DNA of 49,238 nt from Bacteroidales bacterium (GCA_016929525.1 JAFGIP010000055.1:1-49238); one strand, 5' to 3'. Counted from the first letter of the stretch, positions 14,552 to 24,064 are shown. Notes: a model not told the origin generated them from the letters alone. Numbers and translations are program-made.

Positions 14552-16846
14552 CTACTTTTTATATACAATAATTTCTGCACGGCGATTTGCTTTATGCACT
14601 GCGGGTGAGCAGTCGTAATAACAAAATTTTCTAAGTTTTTGCTCACCAAAACTTAATTCTGTAATTCTCTCCTCGCCAATGCCTGAAGAAATAAGATATT
14701 CTTTAATATATTTTGCCCTCTCTGTAGCAAGGCCCATATTATATGTGTCACTTCCCCGGATATCAGCATGACCATCAATTTCAAAGAATACACTATCATC
14801 ATATTTATATTGTGCCAAGAGCTGATCAATTTTATTAAGTTCTTCTTTTGATACCTTATACTGATCGAAATTAAAGAATACAAGAAGACTTTCTAATTCA
14901 TGCTTCCCGGTATGTTTATTAACCTTCGCAGGTTGTATAGGAGAAATATGTACTTCTTTGATTGCATTCATCAGGTTCAGCTTTGTTTCTCCTTTATAGG
15001 CTGCAATAAAAGCATCTTTTACACCACAACTTTTCCGTAAATTATTTGCTTCATAATAGGAGGTATACTCTCCGATAGCGTATTTATACCAACCCTCTTC
15101 CTGAAACATAAATATATCTCTTCCACCTTTATAGATATTCTTTAATAAATTTTCGCTTAACGGATGTCTGCTCGCAGCAATTTGTACCCTGAAAATTGTC
15201 CCCCTCGCTGGTAAAACTTCCCTTTTCTCGGTTATCATTTCTACTGGTTCCTCCATAATTTCTTCTTCAATCACAGAAGGTTCAATAATCTCTGGTTCAG
15301 GTTCTTTGAAAATTTCCGGCTTTGGACTTTGAGGTTCGCTATCAGGAAGTTTTTCTATTGGATATTTTCCCATATCCACCTCATGAAGACCTACAGCCTC
15401 TGATGAAGCAATGTAAACTTCAAAGTTTTTCATCCTATAACCCTCTCTCCACACTGTTAAATCGTATTTATCATCCGCCTGACCAACAATATTAAACCGG
15501 CCGTTATCTGCAAGTGTAAATTGCGAATTAACATCTCCTTCTTTTTTTATATCTATAGAAATATTCTTAAGATTGTCACCTGTTCTATCATCTGTAACTT
15601 CACCAAATGCTCTTATTTGAGAAATTTCAAAATAATATAAATCTGTTAATGAATTTTCTTCATCTCTGTTTGAACTTAGATAGCCATAACTTTTATCCTC
15701 AGATAAAATGAGACCTATATCATCGAAATTTGAGTTAAGCGGGAAACCAAGATTTTTAGGCAGCGTTGTTGGTTTATTTAAATTGGTATAATACAGATCG
15801 TAACCTCCCAGTCCGCCATGACCAGTTGATGCAAAAATTAGTATGCTGTCATTTATCAGCTCCGGGTAGCGTTCATCACCCAGTGTGTTCACAAACCCAG
15901 GAATCAGTTCCGGTTTTTCGTAACCGTAAGAGTTTCGTTTTGTAATATATAAATCCCAGTCTCCTGATCCAATGTCTGTTACTGCTGAAAAAACAAGAAT
16001 ATGACCCGTATTATTTACCGCAGGGTCTGCAATCTTGAATTCAAACGATTGAATAAGAATTTGTTCTGCATTTGAAATGCTTCTTCCATCCTCCTCCAAA
16101 AAAGAGCGCATTAGATGACCCTTCTTATTGTCATCATCAGTTATTACCTGCAACATTTCACCCGTGATATCAGCTATGGCAAAACCATTTAAATTCCTTT
16201 TATTGGAAGTTTTACCTGAAATATTCTTTAATGACCTATTTTCAGGGTTATCTTTTTCAAAAAAGTAAATATCTCTGTTTAAAGGTTCACTTTGAAAATA
16301 TTTTCTGCTTGACTCAAAAAGTAACTTATCCTGATATAGTTTTGGGTTGTAATCTTCTCCTGTGCTATTCATACACAATTTACTTAATTTAACAAAAGAT
16401 GAGTCCAGGTAATATTTGTCTATATCTTCAATGCTGCTGATAAAACGAAGCACTCTAGGGTCATTCTTCTCCATAAGATTATTATAACTCATGAAATAAC
16501 TCCTTGCTTCATCAGAGCGACCAATTTTTAAAAGGAGATTGCCATATTCAAGAAACAGGGAAGGCTCTACATTATCCGATTTAAAAAATATCTGGTTATA
16601 ATACTGGTCAGACAAATTATATTCTTCCATCTTATCATAACAACGTGCAGCTTGTAAATAACAATATTCTGAATAACCGCCTACTTCCTTTGACTCTTTT
16701 ATGTAATATTTAAGTGCCTTATTATAGTTTTGCTCGGCATAAAATTCATCTGCTTTAATGAGATATTTACTGCCTTGCTGTGCATGATTATTCAAATGAG
16801 TATACAGTAAAAAAAGAGAAATAAAGATAGATTTATAAAGATGCAT
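14552..16846 (-). CDS. multidomain OmpA-family protein (TPR, PD40-type repeats, SPOR-like, OmpA)
   Basis: A 764-residue protein from ATG 16846, where the signal peptide MHLYKSIFISLFLLYTHLNN begins; ATGs at 16876 and 16894 are in frame but precede it. Domains in order: TPR-like repeats (about 30-120), a PD40-type beta-propeller (about 170-420, e.g. GDERYPELINDSILIFASTG and GGLGGYDLYYT), a carboxypeptidase-regulatory-like beta sandwich (about 425-490), a Pro/Glu linker, a SPOR-like module (FRVQIAAS, WYKYAIGEYTSYYEANNLR) and a C-terminal OmpA peptidoglycan-binding domain (DGHADIRGSDTYNMGLATER). It anchors the outer membrane to the wall. The propeller/OmpA plan resembles PorE/Sov-associated T9SS proteins, but without the partner genes here that role is only a possibility. 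The insertion of a SPOR-like module before OmpA is unusual. Confidence 0.85.
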   Translation of the reverse strand: MHLYKSIFISLFLLYTHLNNHAQQGSKYLIKADEFYAEQNYNKALKYYIKESKEVGGYSEYCYLQAARCYDKMEEYNLSDQYYNQIFFKSDNVEPSLFLEYGNLLLKIGRSDEARSYFMSYNNLMEKNDPRVLRFISSIEDIDKYYLDSSFVKLSKLCMNSTGEDYNPKLYQDKLLFESSRKYFQSEPLNRDIYFFEKDNPENRSLKNISGKTSNKRNLNGFAIADITGEMLQVITDDDNKKGHLMRSFLEEDGRSISNAEQILIQSFEFKIADPAVNNTGHILVFSAVTDIGSGDWDLYITKRNSYGYEKPELIPGFVNTLGDERYPELINDSILIFASTGHGGLGGYDLYYTNLNKPTTLPKNLGFPLNSNFDDIGLILSEDKSYGYLSSNRDEENSLTDLYYFEISQIRAFGEVTDDRTGDNLKNISIDIKKEGDVNSQFTLADNGRFNIVGQADDKYDLTVWREGYRMKNFEVYIASSEAVGLHEVDMGKYPIEKLPDSEPQSPKPEIFKEPEPEIIEPSVIEEEIMEEPVEMITEKREVLPARGTIFRVQIAASRHPLSENLLKNIYKGGRDIFMFQEEGWYKYAIGEYTSYYEANNLRKSCGVKDAFIAAYKGETKLNLMNAIKEVHISPIQPAKVNKHTGKHELESLLVFFNFDQYKVSKEELNKIDQLLAQYKYDDSVFFEIDGHADIRGSDTYNMGLATERAKYIKEYLISSGIGEERITELSFGEQKLRKFCYYDCSPAVHKANRRAEIIVYKK

Positions 16847-16893
16847 TGAATTGCTGCAGTTTAACGTTTCAGGCATTACGAAGTTTAAACACA

Positions 16894-19221
16894 TTAACTA
16901 ATAAAGGGTTTTATTTTATCAATTAATTTATTAATGTTTGCTCGTGTATTATCATCAAAATCTTTGATTGTGAGTCTTTTATTTTCACAATAGTTTAAAA
17001 ATTGCGATGCTAGCACTGTCCGTGATAATCCGTTTTCTATTATATATTCTGAATTCTTTGAGGTAATTCCAACCCGCGTTTGCAAAACATATTTTTTAAA
17101 GTCAAGTGTTGAAAAAACATCTTCAGGATATTCGAAATCCTTTAGTTGAAGCAGTCTTTTTTTCTGTTGTTCTTCGTTATTGAAAAATACCGATCTGCTT
17201 AATTCATTCAGAATTTCATCTGAACGGTTCCTGCCTAACAACAGGATGGTAAATCCCAGCTTCCATCCAAGGAGTATATTTGTAAGCAAAGGAATATTAG
17301 TTAAACCTGTAGACGGGATAAATGATGGCTGAATTGTTTCTCCTGCCAGACTGTAAAATGCATTTAAATAATAGTAGCAAATTGTATCTTCAACGATGAA
17401 ATTATTTTTATCGCGAATAAAATCCTGGTTATTCACTTTTACTCCAAGAAGAGAATAAATTGGAGATAATGTATCTGATGATGCTGAATACAGTGATTGC
17501 GCATCTATAATTAATGATTCACTCTGATCATCGCTTTCATTTGCCCTCTGAACAGCAAGAATGCGGTAAAGTTTATTTACATCAACAAGATGTGGGGAAT
17601 GCGTGCAATAAACAATCTGCATTGTATTTTTAAGGTCTTCAAAAACCTTTAAAACATCTTCCTGAGCTCTTGCATGTAAACTTAATCCGGGTTCATCTAT
17701 TAATAACACTCTTGATAAGTGATTGGATTTTGCTGTCGATTTCAGTTCAAGATAAAAAGATAAGAACCAACGAACTCCCCTGCTTCTTTGTTTAGGATAC
17801 AAACGTTCCTGCTTATCTTTAATCCAAAACTCGAGATAGGGTTTGCCGCTCTTTTCAGGATGTGTATAATCGTAATGTTCCAATTCGAAGTTAAGTTGGA
17901 TTTTATTGTCTTTACCAACATTCTGACTCCAGTAATCCTGAAAATTAATGGTAATTTCTCCGTTAAGGTTCTCAATTTTCTGTTTTAGAATTCTGTGATT
18001 CTTCTCTCTGAAAAATGCAGCATTTAAACCAGCTATAAGTAAAAAATTCCTGGCAGCTTTAAACCCCTCTACATGAGTCTTCTCATTCAGAATATCTTCA
18101 AGATCAATTTTATTTGGCAGAAGGCTGCTGAAATCTTCAAAAAATTCAAATACCGGAATGTATTTAAAAAACAGATCCCCCATATTAAATATTGAGTACT
18201 GCCTGTTCTCTAATGCAAGCTCATCTTTCGCAGCTGCTTCGGCAATTCTATAGGGCTCTCCTGCCAAAACCCTCGCAGATATTGCCTTTTGTAAAGATGA
18301 AAACTCCTGTAATTCCTCATGTCTTTTTTCAGCAACTGCTATTTCATTCTTTATTTGTTGAAGCTTGCTGTAAACAAGTTTCTGATCTTTTTGATCTGTG
18401 GAAATTTCATATTGATGTTCAATGTCTTTTCTTCTATTTATTAGTGATTCAAGCTCCGTTGATGCATTAAATGCATTTTGAATACTCTCATTACATTGTT
18501 TGCAAACTGTAACTTTTTCAGAAAGCTGTTGGGTTTCCTGCTTTGCTTTTTCGAATAGCTCAAGTCTGTCTTTAAATTTTTCCTCAGCTTTGTCATATGC
18601 TTTCCGGGCTGATTCCAGTTCTTTTTCGGCAATCAGTTTATCATCTGGCTGTTTAGCTTTTTTAAATGCTTTTCTTTTCTCTTCAAACGTTTTTCTAAGG
18701 TTACTAAGTTCTTCCTGAGCACTGTCCTTTACTTGCTCTGCCAGCTCCATTTCTTTAAAGGTCTTCTCAGCCATTTCAAGTAACTTCTCGATCTCTTCCT
18801 GTGTTTTTTGTTCTATAGCCGTTTTTTCCAGCTCACGTGCTTCATAATAATTCATTATTTCATGATCTGTAACCAGAAGCAAACTAGTTCGATCCTCTTT
18901 CCATTTTCGTGTTATAGTAAACTGTGTTGCAGATTTTAAGTATTCTTTAAGTTTTTCCGGAATTCTGTCTACCTCAAGAATTTCAAATAACGATTTGTAG
19001 TCAAAATCGAACTTACAGCTTACTATTGGAAAAGACAGATCGCTGCGCAATACATCTTCGCTTATACTACCTTCATAAAAACTTTGGAGTGCTTCCAATA
19101 CTGAAGTTTTCCCCGATTCATTCTGTCCTATCAACGCCGTGATATTATCATGAGCCAGGTTACACCAGCCGGAATGTATTATCGATCTGTAATTCTGTAT
19201 GTTGAATGAAAGCAGTTTCAT
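16894..19221 (-). CDS. OLD-like/RecF-type ABC ATPase with coiled coil and zinc-hook-like CxxC
   Basis: A 775-residue protein. Walker A is GQNESGKTS (32-40); after it come a head segment, a long coiled coil (about 125-320) with a central CKQC (Cys240/Cys243) at the likely apex, a signature-like region RSRGVRWFLSFY (479-490), Walker B VLLIDEPG (505-512) and the switch His in YCTHSPHLVD (539-547). The C-terminus (about 605-775) is placed like the Toprim domain of OLD nucleases and begins with NFIVEDTICYYYL, but the expected DxD-type motif is replaced by LLLGRNRSDE. A DNA-processing or phage-defence role is likely for the family; nuclease activity is doubtful. Its stop overlaps an in-frame ATG of the OmpA gene, so co-transcription is possible. 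Confidence 0.82.
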   Translation of the reverse strand: MKLLSFNIQNYRSIIHSGWCNLAHDNITALIGQNESGKTSVLEALQSFYEGSISEDVLRSDLSFPIVSCKFDFDYKSLFEILEVDRIPEKLKEYLKSATQFTITRKWKEDRTSLLLVTDHEIMNYYEARELEKTAIEQKTQEEIEKLLEMAEKTFKEMELAEQVKDSAQEELSNLRKTFEEKRKAFKKAKQPDDKLIAEKELESARKAYDKAEEKFKDRLELFEKAKQETQQLSEKVTVCKQCNESIQNAFNASTELESLINRRKDIEHQYEISTDQKDQKLVYSKLQQIKNEIAVAEKRHEELQEFSSLQKAISARVLAGEPYRIAEAAAKDELALENRQYSIFNMGDLFFKYIPVFEFFEDFSSLLPNKIDLEDILNEKTHVEGFKAARNFLLIAGLNAAFFREKNHRILKQKIENLNGEITINFQDYWSQNVGKDNKIQLNFELEHYDYTHPEKSGKPYLEFWIKDKQERLYPKQRSRGVRWFLSFYLELKSTAKSNHLSRVLLIDEPGLSLHARAQEDVLKVFEDLKNTMQIVYCTHSPHLVDVNKLYRILAVQRANESDDQSESLIIDAQSLYSASSDTLSPIYSLLGVKVNNQDFIRDKNNFIVEDTICYYYLNAFYSLAGETIQPSFIPSTGLTNIPLLTNILLGWKLGFTILLLGRNRSDEILNELSRSVFFNNEEQQKKRLLQLKDFEYPEDVFSTLDFKKYVLQTRVGITSKNSEYIIENGLSRTVLASQFLNYCENKRLTIKDFDDNTRANINKLIDKIKPFIS

Positions 19222-19380
19222 CAGTCGGTCTATACTTTTATATCAGTAATGTAATAACTAGTTTTAAGGCGTTGGAATTGTGGAAAAGTACAAAAAAAAG
19301 ATCACTGCCTCACGTGAAAACCAGAAGAATATGTTCACAAAAATCGGTTAATAACTTATTCTATACAAAATCTGAAACAG

Positions 19381-20205
19381 TTATTTATGATAGCGCATTC
19401 CAAAGATCAAAATATCATCAAGTTGAGGTATCCGACCTTTCCACTTTTCTACAGACTCTTTTAATTCTTTTTTCTGCGAATGCATAGGCATTGAATTAAT
19501 ATTCAGAAGAAGATTTCTAAATGGCCGGTATTTAAATTTCTTTCCCTTCGGGCCCCCAAACTGATCAGCAAAACCATCTGAAAACAAATATATCATGTCA
19601 CCTTCATCAATATTCACAATATGGTTTGTAAATGATGTTTCTTCTTCAGCACCTACTCCGATAGGCATCTTATCACCGGGTATTTCTATCAGTCGATTTG
19701 AGTTTTTAATTACATACATAGGATTAAAAGCACCAGAGAACTGAAGTATATTTTTTTGAGGTTCAATAATACAAAGTGCCATATCAATACCATCCTTTTG
19801 TTCGCTTTCTTCGCCTGTCTGATTTAAAGATTTCATGATGTGTTCACGAAGTGTATTTAAAACTCCTGAGGCTGAAGTACAATCGCTCCTGCCTACTATC
19901 TGATTTAAAACAGAAATACCAAGTATACTTAAGAAAGCACCTGGAACACCATGACCGGTGCAGTCGGCAACAGCTAAAAATAGCCTGTCGTTTCTGCGAG
20001 CCATCCAGTAAAAATCACCACTTACGATATCCCGGGGCAGATATAACAGAAAGTGCTCAGGAAAGTATTTTTTAAGCTGATTTTCGGTCGGTAATATTGC
20101 TTTCTGAATATAACTGGCATATTTCAGACTCTCTGTAAGTTCTTTTTTTTGCTTTTCGAATCTGATATTAATATCATTTAATGTATCTTTCTTTGAATGG
20201 CTCAT
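19381..20205 (-). CDS. SpoIIE/RsbU-type PP2C serine phosphatase
   Basis: A 274-residue soluble protein: a short coiled-coil N-terminus (about 1-30) and a complete PP2C_SpoIIE domain (about 40-274). Metal-binding and family motifs: YLPRDIVSGDFYW, VADCTGHGVPGAFLS, GDMIYLFSDGFADQFGG and QLDDILIFGMR. Such phosphatases act in partner-switching or downstream of sensory kinases; here no sensor domain is attached and no anti-sigma partner is nearby, so input must come in trans. Start ATG is 159 bases upstream of nothing coding on this strand; divergent to micro-gene C. Confidence 0.9.
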   Translation of the reverse strand: MSHSKKDTLNDINIRFEKQKKELTESLKYASYIQKAILPTENQLKKYFPEHFLLYLPRDIVSGDFYWMARRNDRLFLAVADCTGHGVPGAFLSILGISVLNQIVGRSDCTSASGVLNTLREHIMKSLNQTGEESEQKDGIDMALCIIEPQKNILQFSGAFNPMYVIKNSNRLIEIPGDKMPIGVGAEEETSFTNHIVNIDEGDMIYLFSDGFADQFGGPKGKKFKYRPFRNLLLNINSMPMHSQKKELKESVEKWKGRIPQLDDILIFGMRYHK

Positions 20206-20257
20206 GAATGAAAAATCTTGTAAATACAGGTATAAAAGCCACTTTGTTTACAATTCA

Positions 20258-20290
20258 TTTGGCATAAGTGCTTAAATACCCTTAAATTTG
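20258..20290 (+). promoter_or_regulatory. Bacteroidota-type promoter for micro-gene C
   Basis: TTTG (20258-20261), 21-base spacer, TAAATTTG (20283-20290). It lies about 60 bases before the ATG at 20351, which is itself preceded by AAGGA. Confidence 0.55.
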
Positions 20291-20350
20291 ATTATCAAAG
20301 ATATAGATAAGGAGGAATTAATTTCATTTTTTAATCGACAATAAGGACTA

Positions 20351-20503
20351 ATGAGATTGTTATTATTGATATTTTACATCTTTTTCTGTTCGTTTGGGCT
20401 GATGTACCTGTTGGTAATTTTTGCCCCTGAATATGTCGAAGATAAAAATGGAAATTTAATACCCAAAAAAGATGCTATAAAGAAGAAATTGGCGAATACC
20501 TGA
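20351..20503 (+). CDS. small single-span membrane protein (50 residues)
   Basis: ATG at 20351, preceded by an AAGGA-type ribosome binding site and a good TTTG-21-TAAATTTG promoter. It encodes a hydrophobic helix (LLLLIFYIFFCSFGLMYLLV) then a charged tail beginning FAPEYVEDKNGNLIPKKDAI. The helix-then-APE junction echoes micro-proteins A and B at 14 kb, though the tail differs. Its 3' end overlaps the 3' end of the opposite-strand gene by 29 bases. Function unknown. Confidence 0.55.
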   Translation: MRLLLLIFYIFFCSFGLMYLLVIFAPEYVEDKNGNLIPKKDAIKKKLANT

Positions 20504-22439
20504 CCACGATTATATCGTTCCGATAAGTAAATAATAAGACTGTCCCTTTTATATCAGAAAGTGCTTTAAGCGATTCAATATTTCCACTTATTTCTTTTAC
20601 ACCCATCATATTACCATTCGCTGAGAAAGTCTTAATTTTTATACCGCCTGTTTTGTTTTCCATTACCAACAGATTTGACTGTAAGCTGCAAATATCGCTT
20701 ATTGTCTGGGTCATTTCTGATTTTTCATAATCCTGAAACCATATCTTATTTCCTGATAGTGAATACTTAGCATAGAATATAGTACCATTATTATACCCTG
20801 TAATATAACTTTCTCCGGAGGGACTTACAGCACAACTTGTTGAGGTTAGCTTTTCCGGAACAGTATTTTCCCAAATCAGATATCGTTTATTATCGAGCAT
20901 GGTAATCCAGTTCGAACCTGCCATTAAAATATTACCGTTGTTCGTTATTTCAATATCGTTTACAGAACCCTGACCCGTATATATTCGCTGACTTACTTTT
21001 TTTGCATCGGTATTAAAAATAGTAACAGCATATTTGCCAGCCGTTGTATCCGTCTGAACTGATCCGCCTATATAAATTTTATCATCCGGACTTATAGCGC
21101 ATGCATTTATTTTTAATTTGCCAAGATTCCTGTTCCATAATTTCTTACCATCACTTCCAAGTTTGTACATCCACCCTGCCCAGGAGCCACTATCTGCCGA
21201 CAGATAAGTATAACCTAAAGCTATAATATCTCCTTTTGAATCAACAAGTAATGAACTGATACTATCTTCATATAACTGCCCTACAGTTTTATTCCAAAGC
21301 ATTTTACCTGAAGCATCAAGTTTAATTACCCAGGTGTCCGAATAAGTGGTATCATTATCGCGTGTATTACATGCGATAACATAACCTCCATCGGGAGTTG
21401 CTGCGACAGCTCCTGCAGATTCGATCCTGTTATTATTATCGAAACCTTTTGACCAAAGCATTGCAGGGTTAGAGAACGCATTCTCAACAACAAACTTCTG
21501 ACCTATTTCAGACGCTTTCAAATTAAATATATCAACAAAATATCTTCCATCCGGGTACATTTTAATGAATTCGTTATAGGCGTCGATTGATTTGATTCGT
21601 TTCGCCTTTTCATAAAGCAGTTGCTGCTGTCTGGTTTTTGCTTCCGATACTTCCAGTGCATCGGGATAAGCATCAATGAAATTTTCATATGCCTGTAAAG
21701 TATTTATACGACTTACCTCTGCATATGCCGCAGCATTTCTAAGTTTAATAGCCGACTGAACAAATTCTGATTCCGGGTAAGCTGCAATATAACTATTAAA
21801 AGCCGTTACCGTATTTTTCGATTTTGCATCATCAAATGCCAGTTTATTTATATATTTCTGGGCTTTCTCAATCTGGGCTGCATCCGGGAATTTTTCAATA
21901 AACTCCCTGTAGCCCTGTAAAGTATTCATCTTTTCATATTTTCTGAATTCAAACTGGTTACGAATATGAATAACATTATCGTAATGCCTGAAATCCGGAT
22001 AACGATCCAGTACTTCATAGACAGCATCGAGATTGTTTTCTTCACGAACATATTTTATCAGTCTTGCTTCAATTGCATCAACAGCAATTCCAATTTTCTT
22101 TTTAACCGGACGGCTTGTTCTTCTTACTTCAGTATTTAAGAAATATTCACCAATGATTTCGATATCTTCCTGTGATAAATTATCTGTTTTGCCCTGTATC
22201 CTTTCTATATACTGCCAGCTATCTATTACATCAAACAATGGTGACTGCTCATCAGCTAAAACCAGGGCCATTCCAAAGTTTGCACCTATATTATCGCGAT
22301 CTTCTGATACAGCTTTAGCAAAACTTTCTTTTGCTTTATCATATTCCTTTTTTTCAAGATTTTTAAAACCCTTTTTGATGTTTTGAGCACCCGAGAGAGT
22401 GCATATAAGAAGTAAAATTATCGTTAGTATCTTATTCAT
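20475..22439 (-). CDS. secreted protein with TPR-like repeats and a beta-propeller
   Basis: A 654-residue protein from ATG 22439, where the signal peptide MNKILTIILLLICTLSGAQ begins; the frame has an earlier ATG at 22475. Residues about 20-65 form a TPR (FKNLEKKEYDKAKESFAKAV). Then four copies of an approximately 35-residue unit with a Y-x-x-FI-x-x-YPD core occur (YREFIEKFPD, FNSYIAAYPE, YENFIDAYPD, YNEFIKMYPD). The second half (about 340-650) is a WD40/PQQ-like propeller with repeats such as GGYVIACNTRDND, DTWVIKLDASGKMLWNKTVG and SWAGWMYKLGSDGKKLWNR. It is probably a periplasmic or surface scaffold. It lies 86 bases downstream of the SprB-repeat OmpA gene on the same strand and is likely co-expressed. 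Confidence 0.75.
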   Translation of the reverse strand: MNKILTIILLLICTLSGAQNIKKGFKNLEKKEYDKAKESFAKAVSEDRDNIGANFGMALVLADEQSPLFDVIDSWQYIERIQGKTDNLSQEDIEIIGEYFLNTEVRRTSRPVKKKIGIAVDAIEARLIKYVREENNLDAVYEVLDRYPDFRHYDNVIHIRNQFEFRKYEKMNTLQGYREFIEKFPDAAQIEKAQKYINKLAFDDAKSKNTVTAFNSYIAAYPESEFVQSAIKLRNAAAYAEVSRINTLQAYENFIDAYPDALEVSEAKTRQQQLLYEKAKRIKSIDAYNEFIKMYPDGRYFVDIFNLKASEIGQKFVVENAFSNPAMLWSKGFDNNNRIESAGAVAATPDGGYVIACNTRDNDTTYSDTWVIKLDASGKMLWNKTVGQLYEDSISSLLVDSKGDIIALGYTYLSADSGSWAGWMYKLGSDGKKLWNRNLGKLKINACAISPDDKIYIGGSVQTDTTAGKYAVTIFNTDAKKVSQRIYTGQGSVNDIEITNNGNILMAGSNWITMLDNKRYLIWENTVPEKLTSTSCAVSPSGESYITGYNNGTIFYAKYSLSGNKIWFQDYEKSEMTQTISDICSLQSNLLVMENKTGGIKIKTFSANGNMMGVKEISGNIESLKALSDIKGTVLLFTYRNDIIVVRYSPISSL

Positions 22440-22525
22440 AATGGCTGATTTTTTAAGTCTGTTTTTATGTATCATAAGTTTAAAGTCAGGAGTAAACTAT
22501 TTCTGATATCTGACTTCATGCATAT

Positions 22526-23917
22526 TTATTTTTTAAGCAACGTAAATTCTACCCTGCGATTTACCGCTTTCCCTTCTTCAGTGAGATTTGTATCTATTGG
22601 TTTGCTCTCACCATATCCTACAGCACGCATCCTTTCCTGTGATACCCCCTTACTTTTCAGATACTCAACAACTGACCTGGCTCGTCCTTCCGATAACTTT
22701 TGATTATAGCTGTCCGAACCATCACTATCAGTGTGCCCTCCGATTTCTATCAGCGATATCTGATTTGATCTTACGAAGTATGCTACCTGGTCAAGTTCTG
22801 CGAATGAAGCAGGCAGCAAAGTAGTTTTATTGAATTCGAAAAAAATATTTTTAAGTACCAGTGATGAACCTTCTTCAATGGTTTGTAAACCTTCTTCAAA
22901 TACATCATCAACCACCTCCGGCTGCGTAAAAACAACTTTTCCTGTTGCCTGGCAGTTAAATGCATCGTAAGCGGTATATGTATAGCTGCCTGCCGGCAGT
23001 CCGTCCAGAATAGCACCTTTTGATCCGTTTGACCATTCAACCCGATAAGGTGGAGTGCCCCCTACCATAGCAATTTTTATATATCCGTCATTCAATTTCT
23101 TTGGTATTGTACCAGTCACAGGATTATAACCCCCTGTATAACTGGTGTCAATAACCTCCGCTTCAAAATCGTGATGAACGCAAGGACAGTCTGTACAATT
23201 TTCCAATGGTCTTATAATTACATCATCGATATAATAGTATGCATATTCCTTATCCATAAGATTTTTCATATTCTTATCCGTTGCTACATAATTAGTTTCA
23301 TCGTATGATTTAAAATTCCCTAGAATAAAATATTTTTCATCACCCGAGGCTTCATATACAGTACAGGTTGTTTCCCATTCATCAATATTATCAAGAAAAA
23401 GTCCTGCTTTATTGTTAATCTGTGGTTTGTATGGCAAGTTAACTTTCAGGTCGTTTCTGACCTCAATCTCACTAAAAAATATACTTAGCTGGTCAACAGC
23501 AAATTTCGAATAAGATGCCAGTTTATATGAATATGTAACACAATACTTATTTCCTGAGATAAGCGGTGATTTCAAAGTACCCTGTACATACTCACGATAA
23601 CCATCATCTGTACCACTCAGAATAGCTCCTGCATAAGCATCACCTGTAGCAGGCTGACTTTCACCCGCAAAATTCTTTGGAACTCCTACCATACGCGGGG
23701 CACATCTGTTAAAATAGTCAGGCGTAGCAATTGTCGGATAGGTCCAACCGGGAATAAGTTTATGGCTCAGGTCCTGTGGCGTATATCCTTCAGGACATTC
23801 TTTATACTCCTCGAAACTATAATTCTCCACAAGGTTTTCTGATTGATTGTAGACTATGAGAGGAGAAGAAATAAAAATTGCTGTAATAATCCAACGAACT
23901 AAATTCTTATTATGCAT
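22526..23917 (-). CDS. OmpA-family protein with an N-terminal carbohydrate-binding-like domain and a SprB repeat
   Basis: A 463-residue protein from ATG 23917 (signal peptide after MHNKNLVRWIITAIFI); an ATG at 23938 adds seven residues. The N-terminal half (about 25-245) is a jelly-roll-like domain beginning NLVENYSFEEYKECPEGY, of the kind often found ahead of OmpA in this phylum. A single SprB-type repeat follows (GGTPPYRVEWSNGSKG, LPAGSYTYTAYDAFNCQA). The C-terminal OmpA domain (about 350-463) has EIGGHTDSDGSDSYNQKLSE and GYGESKPIDTN for peptidoglycan binding. It links outer membrane to wall and may display a binding domain. Confidence 0.87.
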   Translation of the reverse strand: MHNKNLVRWIITAIFISSPLIVYNQSENLVENYSFEEYKECPEGYTPQDLSHKLIPGWTYPTIATPDYFNRCAPRMVGVPKNFAGESQPATGDAYAGAILSGTDDGYREYVQGTLKSPLISGNKYCVTYSYKLASYSKFAVDQLSIFFSEIEVRNDLKVNLPYKPQINNKAGLFLDNIDEWETTCTVYEASGDEKYFILGNFKSYDETNYVATDKNMKNLMDKEYAYYYIDDVIIRPLENCTDCPCVHHDFEAEVIDTSYTGGYNPVTGTIPKKLNDGYIKIAMVGGTPPYRVEWSNGSKGAILDGLPAGSYTYTAYDAFNCQATGKVVFTQPEVVDDVFEEGLQTIEEGSSLVLKNIFFEFNKTTLLPASFAELDQVAYFVRSNQISLIEIGGHTDSDGSDSYNQKLSEGRARSVVEYLKSKGVSQERMRAVGYGESKPIDTNLTEEGKAVNRRVEFTLLKK

Positions 23918-24016
23918 GACCAATGGTTTAGTTAACATTATTTACTCTAAAATAACGAAATTAGATCATGCGGTCAACTTTAAATCGTTATTTATTTAAA
24001 AGTCAACAGTAATATC

Positions 24017-24048
24017 TTGGTATTAATTATTTGTTAGACTTAATTTTG
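24017..24048 (+). promoter_or_regulatory. candidate promoter of the O-methyltransferase gene
   Basis: TTG (24017-24019), 21-base spacer, TAATTTTG (24041-24048). It is 16 bases before the ATG at 24065, implying a very short leader. Confidence 0.4.
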
Positions 24049-24064
24049 TTTAAAACGATATATT

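Noticed and set aside
16894-19221. Gabija or other two-gene defence system built on the OLD-like ATPase.
   Set aside because: No UvrD-like helicase or reverse-transcriptase partner is adjacent; neighbours are an OmpA protein and a phosphatase.
23917-23938. The upstream extension of the OmpA gene reads MLTKPLVMHN, similar to the start MFLLTKPLGLHN of the receiver protein at 8401.
   Set aside because: Probably chance in AT-rich leader sequence; the OmpA signal peptide clearly starts at the inner ATG (23917), and the two genes have nothing else in common.
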